A stretch of DNA of 14,463 nt. It comes from an uncultured Collinsella sp. GTDB taxonomy: Bacteria > Actinomycetota > Coriobacteriia > Coriobacteriales > Coriobacteriaceae. The notes below the pieces were generated by a model. That model worked only from the letters and a program-made list of their open reading frames with translations. It searched no databases and was not told where the DNA came from. Numbering within the stretch: the stretch's first letter is position 1; every line of letters starts with the position of its first letter. The stretch is taken from assembly GCA_902489855.1 (NCBI GenBank), contig CABUBS010000028.1, forward strand, positions 1 to 14,463, given 5' to 3'. Of this stretch, positions 1-5,369 are shown in pieces. Position numbers and translations under genes: made by a program.

Positions 1-9
1 CGGATGAAA

Positions 10-37
10 GGGTCGCGCGGCTTTGGCGCGCCGACCC
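10..37. other. GC-rich hairpin at window start
   Basis: GGGTCG (10-15) pairs with CGACCC (32-37) and CGCG (16-19) with CGCG (27-30), leaving a short CTTTG-containing loop and one bulged base. No T-run follows on the plus strand, so it is not a typical intrinsic terminator. It may be the tail of an upstream transcript lying outside the window. Confidence 0.4.
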
Positions 38-50
38 GTGGAACTAGGAA

Positions 51-97
51 ACGTCCTCTAGCTGACGGAGCCGCGCGTTTCTGTCGGCTAGAGGCGT
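51..97. other. Long imperfect inverted repeat upstream of the ATPase gene
   Basis: A 12-bp arm at 55-66 pairs with 83-94 with one G-T wobble, and the pairing extends through ACG (51-53) with CGT (95-97) around a bulged T. The loop is about 16 bases. It could be part of a structured leader or of the 3' end of an upstream RNA; I recognise no known RNA family. Confidence 0.4.
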
Positions 98-149
98 TCG
101 TGTTTGCATCCTCAACCGCTCGACATCCTTCGGGACAGAAAGAGAAAAA

Positions 150-235
150 CTTGCTTAATCATTAATCAAGTTAAACGAAATCTTGCTTTCCAGCTAATCA
201 AGAAACAGTATAATCTTGATTAGCCAGAGAGCAAG
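150..235. promoter_or_regulatory. Three tandem 21-bp dyad operators (CTTG-N13-CAAG)
   Basis: Three units lie at 150-170, 182-202 and 215-235. Each begins CTTG and ends CAAG with exactly 13 bases between, and the centres are 32 and 33 bp apart. Unit 2 and the reverse complement of unit 3 agree at 18 of 21 positions, and unit 1 agrees with unit 2 at 15 of 21. Unit 2 covers the likely -35 region, and unit 3 starts just inside the -10 box and covers the expected transcription start, so binding should repress the downstream ATPase gene. The cognate regulator is not identifiable here. Confidence 0.7.
183..214 (+). promoter_or_regulatory. Promoter of the ATPase gene
   Basis: A perfect TATAAT lies at 209-214. 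The best -35 candidates are TTTCCA (187-192, 16-bp spacer) and TTGCTT (183-188, 20-bp spacer), neither ideal. The start codon is 33 bases past the -10 box, with GGAG at 239-242 as ribosome binding site. Confidence 0.6.
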
Positions 236-246
236 ATTGGAGAATC

Positions 247-1599
247 ATGGCATTCAACGACTTGATCGCCCAGAAAATAAAGGACTTTGAACAGCAGGGG
301 GTTCCGCAGGTCTTTGAGCGAGACCTTGATCTAGGAAACCCACAGGAGCCAAAGCGCGACAACATCGTAAATGTGATTGTGGGGGCCCGCCGTTGTGGAA
401 AGACGTATCGCCTGTATCAGGAGATGCGGCGGCTTCAGAGCCGGGGCGTCGAGCTTGACCGGATGCTTTACTTCAATTTTGAGGATGAGCGCTTGCGCCC
501 GTATGAGCCATCGCTGCTGGCGGACGTGATCGACACGTTCTATGCGCTGTATCCTGCTGCTCGAACCGAGGGCGCTTACATTTTCTTTGACGAGATCCAG
601 GAAATTCCCGAATGGGGTGCGTTTCTGCGGCGTGTAGTCGATACGGAGAAAGCGACCGTCTATGTGACGGGATCTTCTTCCAAGATGCTGTCCTCAGAAC
701 TTAAGAGCGAGTTCAGGGGTCGTTCTCTTGTGCGAGAGCTTTTTCCGTTGAGTTTTTCGGAATACGTTCGATATAAGACGGGGAGCGTTCCCGAGCCAGA
801 TGCGACCTTTTCCCCGAGCGATGCAGCGCTGCTTCGGCATCATCTGATCGGGTATCTTGAACGAGGGGGATTCATTGCGACACTTGAGCAGACGCCTGCA
901 GACGCGATTCAGCTGCTACAGGAATATGCTTCGCGAACGGTCGCCATGGACGTCGTTGAACGTTACGACGTCAAGAACCCTCGCCTGGCATCGCTGTTCT
1001 TGACGCGGTGTATGGCATCTTCGGGACGAGAGCTGTCAGTGAACAAAGTGTACAACGAGTTCAAGAGCAGACAGATACCCGTCAGTCGTAATTCGCTCAG
1101 CGATTTACTTGAGTATTATGAGGACGCCTACCTGTTATTTTCTGTGCCGGAGTTCACGCGTTCACTGGCAAATAACATGCGGTCTGCGTCTAAGGTCTAC
1201 GCTGTCGACCCTGCGATGTTCGGAGCATTCTCTCCCGCATCGGCATTGGACCAGGGCCAGAGGCTCGAGACCGCAGTGTTCAATGCGCTAAGAAGAAGGA
1301 CTCCCGCGGTACGGGCCGGTTCGGTCTGTCGCCTGCTGATCAAAGAGAAGAATAAAAGCCACGAGGTGGATTTTGTGGCTGGGGACGCGCTTCTCATGCG
1401 GGCTTATAGCCTGATTCAGGTGAGTACGGATATGGCAAGTGAGAAAACGCGCGAGCGCGAAATTGCCGCGCTTGATGCCTCGATGGCCCAGTTTGATCTT
1501 GGCGAGTCGGCAATCGTTACCATGGATGAACAGACCGATATTCCATGCGAGCACGGTGTGGTACACGTTACGCCCGCATGGAAGTGGCTCCTTGCCTAA
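247..1599 (+). CDS. AAA family ATPase with DUF4143-type C-terminal domain
   Basis: A 450-residue cytoplasmic P-loop ATPase of the AAA_14/DUF4143 type, a family widespread in gut bacteria and archaea whose function is largely unknown. Visible motifs: Walker A GARRCGKT near residue 46, Walker B IFFDEIQ near residue 112, a sensor-like VTGSSSKML segment near 140, and the EFRGRSLVRELFPLSFSEY segment typical of the family near 157-175. The C-terminal part carries HEVDFV followed by SLIQVS, resembling the remnant of a restriction-endonuclease-like fold seen in this family; catalytic activity is not implied. Length is usual for the family. The ATG has GGAG four bases upstream. It is a single-gene unit under an unusual three-dyad operator region, which suggests tight control, and it converges with the next gene. 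Family assignment is firm; role unknown. Confidence 0.9.
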   Translation: MAFNDLIAQKIKDFEQQGVPQVFERDLDLGNPQEPKRDNIVNVIVGARRCGKTYRLYQEMRRLQSRGVELDRMLYFNFEDERLRPYEPSLLADVIDTFYALYPAARTEGAYIFFDEIQEIPEWGAFLRRVVDTEKATVYVTGSSSKMLSSELKSEFRGRSLVRELFPLSFSEYVRYKTGSVPEPDATFSPSDAALLRHHLIGYLERGGFIATLEQTPADAIQLLQEYASRTVAMDVVERYDVKNPRLASLFLTRCMASSGRELSVNKVYNEFKSRQIPVSRNSLSDLLEYYEDAYLLFSVPEFTRSLANNMRSASKVYAVDPAMFGAFSPASALDQGQRLETAVFNALRRRTPAVRAGSVCRLLIKEKNKSHEVDFVAGDALLMRAYSLIQVSTDMASEKTREREIAALDASMAQFDLGESAIVTMDEQTDIPCEHGVVHVTPAWKWLLA

Positions 1600-1672
1600 T
1601 CATCTATGGACCTGTGGGGTCAGGACTTCCTGGCTCCTTCATCACGGTTGGGGAGCACCTTGCTGCGCCAGG

Positions 1673-3199
1673 CTAGTCCTGAGCCTTGATGCTGGGCAGC
1701 AGAATCTGGGCGAGGTAGTCGCACTCGAGCTTGGTCGCGGCGTCAGCCTTGCCGTCCTTGCCGACCAGCACGTTCTTGATCTGGCTGTAGGTATAGCGGT
1801 TGCCGGTCGTGAGCTCGACCAACTCAATCGCCTGGTCCATGGGATAAGTCGATACGGGGTCCTGCGTGCGCCCGTTGATGGTCTGCGCCACCACGTACGG
1901 ATAGACGGGGCCGCTCGCGTAGACGGTGTAGCCGTTGCCCAGGTTGGCCGCTCCCAAAACCGTATCGCCGTCGTCGGGCGTAAAGCTCTCGCCGTCGCGC
2001 ACGGTGACAAGCGTCACGAGCGGCGTATTGGTATCGCCCGCCAGATAAATGCACAGCGTGTTGCCGTTTTGCCACGTCGCGACCTTGCCATACCACTCAA
2101 CGGGAATATCGAGCTGATACAGGTCGGTTGCTTTATGCCGAGCGTCGGCGTCGCGGGCGGCCTGCGCCTCGCGTGCGCTTACGGCGCTAACGGCAGCGTC
2201 GCGGCGCGTGGTCGCCGCCTGCTGCAACACCTTGGCGACCGCGGCGGAGCTCACCCCGCCCTCCTCGGCATACTTGGCGGCGGCGTCAATCTGGTCATCG
2301 GTCACCGTATCGGACGCGGGCACCTTGAACGTAAAGCTGGCCTGGTCGCGCAGGTCCTGCCCGTCACTCTTTACCGTAACCTGGGCCTTGGTTGTTGGGA
2401 TGGTGTAGATGGTGCCGTCGGCCGCGATGGGGGAGGCAGCGATGGAGAGCGTGTAGTCGCCAGGCAGCAGCTTGATGCCGCGGCCATGCTCGTCCACGTA
2501 GAGCGTTTCGCTCACAGAAGAGCCATCGGAATCCTGACCGCTCACCTGCACGGGAATCTTAGAGCCGGTCGAGCAGTCGAGCCCCGCGGCACGTACGCCG
2601 ATTCGCACCGACATCATGGTATGCGCATTCGCAGCAACAGTGGCGGCCTGCTCTTGCCGGTATCCGTTCCACGCGGCATATCCTGCCCCACCGGCGACCA
2701 GCGCGATCGCCACGACGCCGGCAATCATTAAATTGCGACGCCTGGGAGACATCTTGCGACGGCGATCTTGGGCTTCGCGTGCTGAGGGAACGGACGGCAG
2801 GGGGATATCGCCCATGGCGACGGTCTCGTCGACAGCCGGCGCAGAACCCAGGCCGGGGAGCTCACGCGTCAGCGAATCATCGGCTGGCACGTCGCTGAGC
2901 AGCATGGTCGCCTCGCTTGTGTCGGATTCCGACTGCCCCTCGGCTTCGGCTTCGTCCGCGCCCTCAACTTCGGCATCCTCAATGCGGGCTTCGTCCTGGG
3001 CGCGCTCGATATTGCTTTCGTCCTCATCGAGCTCAATCGCGCCGTCGACTTCCTCGCCCGGCGCATTGTCCTGCGTGTCGTCGAATTCCTCGTCAAGCGC
3101 GATGTCTCCCACCGCGACTTGGTCAAGGCTCTCCAAGGCCTCGGCGCACGCCTGGGCATCTTGTGCCGCATCCTCGCGGCCGCATGTCTCGTCACTCAT
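1673..3199 (-). CDS. Acidic single-pass membrane protein of unknown function
   Basis: A 508-residue protein. Residues 1 to about 150 form a very acidic, low-complexity region rich in Asp, Glu, Ser and Ala. A basic RRRKMSPRRRN stretch leads into one transmembrane helix at about 155-178 (LMIAGVVAIALVAGG), followed by an outside domain of about 330 residues. By the positive-inside rule the acidic part is cytoplasmic. The segment around DEHGRGIKLLPGDYTLSI resembles the edge of a small beta-sandwich domain of the carboxypeptidase-regulatory type, which is tentative. The start is supported by GGGGGA four bases upstream of the ATG. It stands alone, convergent to the ATPase gene and downstream of the terminator of the next minus-strand unit. 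I do not recognise a named family. Confidence 0.8.
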   Translation of the reverse strand: MSDETCGREDAAQDAQACAEALESLDQVAVGDIALDEEFDDTQDNAPGEEVDGAIELDEDESNIERAQDEARIEDAEVEGADEAEAEGQSESDTSEATMLLSDVPADDSLTRELPGLGSAPAVDETVAMGDIPLPSVPSAREAQDRRRKMSPRRRNLMIAGVVAIALVAGGAGYAAWNGYRQEQAATVAANAHTMMSVRIGVRAAGLDCSTGSKIPVQVSGQDSDGSSVSETLYVDEHGRGIKLLPGDYTLSIAASPIAADGTIYTIPTTKAQVTVKSDGQDLRDQASFTFKVPASDTVTDDQIDAAAKYAEEGGVSSAAVAKVLQQAATTRRDAAVSAVSAREAQAARDADARHKATDLYQLDIPVEWYGKVATWQNGNTLCIYLAGDTNTPLVTLVTVRDGESFTPDDGDTVLGAANLGNGYTVYASGPVYPYVVAQTINGRTQDPVSTYPMDQAIELVELTTGNRYTYSQIKNVLVGKDGKADAATKLECDYLAQILLPSIKAQD

Positions 3200-3319
3200 A
3201 CATCCCCCAAGTTCGATATCGGCTCAACAATGTACCCAAAAACGGGGCCATATAGAGCTGCCATGCGATTGGAAATCCGATTTTATCGGTGCGGTATGTT
3301 CTGAACGCGCGTGCGACAG

Positions 3320-3361
3320 CAAAAAGCCCCCGGAAAGCGAACGAAACGCTTTCCGGGGGCT
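3320..3361 (-). terminator. Strong intrinsic terminator of the TetR/membrane-protein unit
   Basis: A perfect 15-bp stem (3325-3339 with 3347-3361) closes a 7-base loop, and on the minus strand it is followed by a T-run (complement of 3321-3325). It lies about 70 bases past the stop of the membrane protein gene at 3430 and insulates the 3199 gene downstream. Confidence 0.9.
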
Positions 3362-3429
3362 CTACGAGGCATGGGGGTAAAACGCCTGACAAGTAGGCCT
3401 AGCCCCAGGCATCCATGACGATCGACACG

Positions 3430-4437
3430 TTACTCGGCGTGAGCGTAGTCCACCTTGGCGCGGCGAGCGGTGGCCTTCTCCCAATCGCTGGTGCCCTCAA
3501 AAACATCCTGCTTGTAGGGGTTGCGGCCGAGCTTCTTGGCGCGGTAGGCGATGTAGATGATGGCGGCGATGTTGGCGATCAGCGCGACAACCGAAACCGC
3601 GGTGGCGGCGCCTGCGTCGAGCGTGGAGTGCGTCACAAAGATGGACTCCTCCTGGAAGTAGGGGAACACCTGGGCGAACATGCACCAAATGGCCAGGGTA
3701 AAGGCACGGTTCTGGATCCAGCCGCCCTTGTTCCAGATAAAGGCCGCCACGGTGGGGGCCAGCAGCAGCGCAAAGCCGCAGAACCAGGAGTGGGTGGGCA
3801 GGCAGTTGTAGGTGTAGCAGAAGTTCCAGATATCGTAGGCGATGATGTAGACCCAGGTCATGTCGGGCCACAGCATGTCGGTCTTGTCCTCGGAGGCGTA
3901 GACGCTCCACCAACCGGTCATGCAGAAGATGTTGATGATGCCGGCGATGCCGTTGAACACGTTGTTCCAGCCGGCCAACTGCGTGGCGCCCTCGGAAGTG
4001 ACCCAGGTGGTCTCGCCCAGGACAAAGAAGTGATAGGCGCTCTCAAAGTCGGACACGACGGCGATCATGATGTTGATGGCGACGATCACAAACGGCCATG
4101 CGCGGAACCAGTGCGCCTTGCCGATCTTGCCCCACTGGTACTTGATGGCAATGAAGCCCCAGCAGCCGGCGAGCGCCGCGTACACCTTGGCGTAGTGGAA
4201 CCAGCTGTTCTGGTACACGTGGGTGGGGTTGGTGAGCGCCCACTCGGCACCCTGCGAAACGCCGACGGCGATGGCGATGCAGTAGATGGTCATGGCAAGC
4301 GGAGCCGCGCCAAAGATAATGGCGGCGCCCAGCTTGGTGCGTCGGCCGACCTCGTTGAGCACGATCAGGCCAATAAAAACCATGGCCCAGCCGAGCCAGT
4401 GGATAAGGGTATCGCTACCCCAAACATCGAACAGCAT
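3430..4437 (-). CDS. Multi-pass membrane protein, probably DUF5692 family
   Basis: A 335-residue integral membrane protein with about nine predicted helices, at roughly residues 11-29, 37-60, 84-100, 108-126, 155-178, 187-208, 216-237, 242-260 and 273-294. It is rich in Trp, Tyr and Phe within and beside the helices (for example IWNFCYTYNCLP and THSWFCGF) and ends in a short polar tail. I tentatively place it in DUF5692 from memory of similar Coriobacteriia proteins; no function is known for that family. The ATG has GGAG about six bases upstream. It lies 63 bases downstream of the TetR gene on the same strand with a strong terminator after it, so the two probably form an operon. The divergent oxidoreductase suggests a role in moving its substrate or product, or in membrane-linked electron transfer; that is inference. 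Confidence 0.75.
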   Translation of the reverse strand: MLFDVWGSDTLIHWLGWAMVFIGLIVLNEVGRRTKLGAAIIFGAAPLAMTIYCIAIAVGVSQGAEWALTNPTHVYQNSWFHYAKVYAALAGCWGFIAIKYQWGKIGKAHWFRAWPFVIVAINIMIAVVSDFESAYHFFVLGETTWVTSEGATQLAGWNNVFNGIAGIINIFCMTGWWSVYASEDKTDMLWPDMTWVYIIAYDIWNFCYTYNCLPTHSWFCGFALLLAPTVAAFIWNKGGWIQNRAFTLAIWCMFAQVFPYFQEESIFVTHSTLDAGAATAVSVVALIANIAAIIYIAYRAKKLGRNPYKQDVFEGTSDWEKATARRAKVDYAHAE

Positions 4438-4500
4438 GCTGCTCTCCTTTCATGAGCCCGCGGCCCCTCTTCCAATCGCGGGCAATTTGGCCAGGTAGTG

Positions 4501-5178
4501 CTAGTTCCTGGGCTTGCGCTCGGGATACTTAGCGGTGTAGCCCTCAATATGCAGCGTCGAGGCGATAATCTCTTTAACCGTCTCGTCAGGCACATCGGGG
4601 TGCGTACGGATATACATCAAAAGTCCCATGATGAGGGTGTAGAACGTCTCGTAGACATGGTCGATGCGCAGGTCGTGATGGGCGACAAAGTCCACCACGG
4701 TGGTGTCGCAAATGTAGCGCGCAACGCGCTGGACCACGTTGTGCAGAAAGCCGCCAAAGAGCGCGCCACTGTTCGAGGTGAGCGTGCCGGGCAGTTCGCG
4801 CCCGTTCACAACCAAGCGCTTAAAAAGCGGGGCGACGCTGTCGAGCGCACCCTCGATGTCGCCCACGGTGCGGCTGGCGTTCCATTGCTCGAGCTCGTCG
4901 ATAAAGCCATCGATTGCCTCGTCCATGACGGCGGCCACGGCGGCGTCCATGTCGGCAAAGTAGTGGTAGAACAGCGAGCGCGTACAGCCGGCTTGTTTGG
5001 TTACGGCCGAAACCGAAAGATGGGACACACCCAGCTCGGAGCTTACGGCACGCACGGCCGCTAGGATCTCGCGACGGCGCTCGTCACCCGTCAGGCGCTT
5101 GGCGGCGCCGTCGGGCACCGAGGCATCGGCCCCGGGGGCGGCATCGACTACGGTGGTATCTGCGCAAACGTCGCTCAT
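4501..5178 (-). CDS. TetR/AcrR family transcriptional regulator
   Basis: A 225-residue regulator. An N-terminal helix-turn-helix spans about residues 30-75 (RREILAAVRAVSSELG, then VSAVTKQAGCTRSLFYHYF, the usual TetR recognition-helix pattern ending in FYHYF). The rest is a helical ligand-binding and dimer domain with no recognisable ligand signature. I chose the ATG at 5178 because AAAGG/GGCGG sits just upstream; an in-frame ATG at 5196 would add six residues but lacks a ribosome binding site. It is transcribed with the membrane protein gene and is divergent from the oxidoreductase. Two near-identical dyads in the shared gap (5238-5252, 5261-5275) are its likely operators, so it probably controls itself and both neighbours in response to a small molecule. 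Confidence 0.9.
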   Translation of the reverse strand: MSDVCADTTVVDAAPGADASVPDGAAKRLTGDERRREILAAVRAVSSELGVSHLSVSAVTKQAGCTRSLFYHYFADMDAAVAAVMDEAIDGFIDELEQWNASRTVGDIEGALDSVAPLFKRLVVNGRELPGTLTSNSGALFGGFLHNVVQRVARYICDTTVVDFVAHHDLRIDHVYETFYTLIMGLLMYIRTHPDVPDETVKEIIASTLHIEGYTAKYPERKPRN

Positions 5179-5237
5179 GTTTTTGCCGCCTTTCATCCGT
5201 TTCTGCCCAACCGTTCGCCTAACAGTCTTGAATATTG

Positions 5238-5275
5238 TTGACGGTTCGTCAATACTATTTTTGACACAATGTCAA
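5238..5275. promoter_or_regulatory. Twin 15-bp dyads, likely TetR operators
   Basis: TTGACG-GTT-CGTCAA (5238-5252) and TTGACA-CAA-TGTCAA (5261-5275) are perfect dyads with the shared form TTGACR-N3-YGTCAA, centres 23 bp apart. They lie between the divergent TetR and oxidoreductase genes. A weak rightward promoter (TTGAAT at 5228-5233, 17-bp spacer, AATACT at 5251-5256) would be covered by both, and leftward -35-like TTGACA/TTGACG hexamers lie inside them. Confidence 0.75.
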
Positions 5276-5290
5276 CAATGGTGGGTGAAC

Positions 5291-5349
5291 GGCATGGGGG
5301 CATGCCCAGCCTGCAAAAAAAAGAGGGGCGCCGCGGTCTCGCCAGGCTG
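5291..5349 (+). other. Structured 5' leader of the oxidoreductase gene
   Basis: GGCATG (5291-5296) pairs with CATGCC (5301-5306) across GGGG, and CAGCCTG (5307-5313) can pair with CAGGCTG (5343-5349). An A-run lies between the arms of the second pair. This is pairing seen by eye; no riboswitch class is recognised. Confidence 0.3.
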
Positions 5350-5369
5350 CGGCAAGAGAAGGGACAACC

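Noticed and set aside
1439..2731. A 430-codon plus-strand open frame overlapping the ATPase end and the acidic membrane protein.
   Set aside because: It overlaps the ATPase gene out of frame and is antisense to a gene with a ribosome binding site, transmembrane helix and consistent composition.
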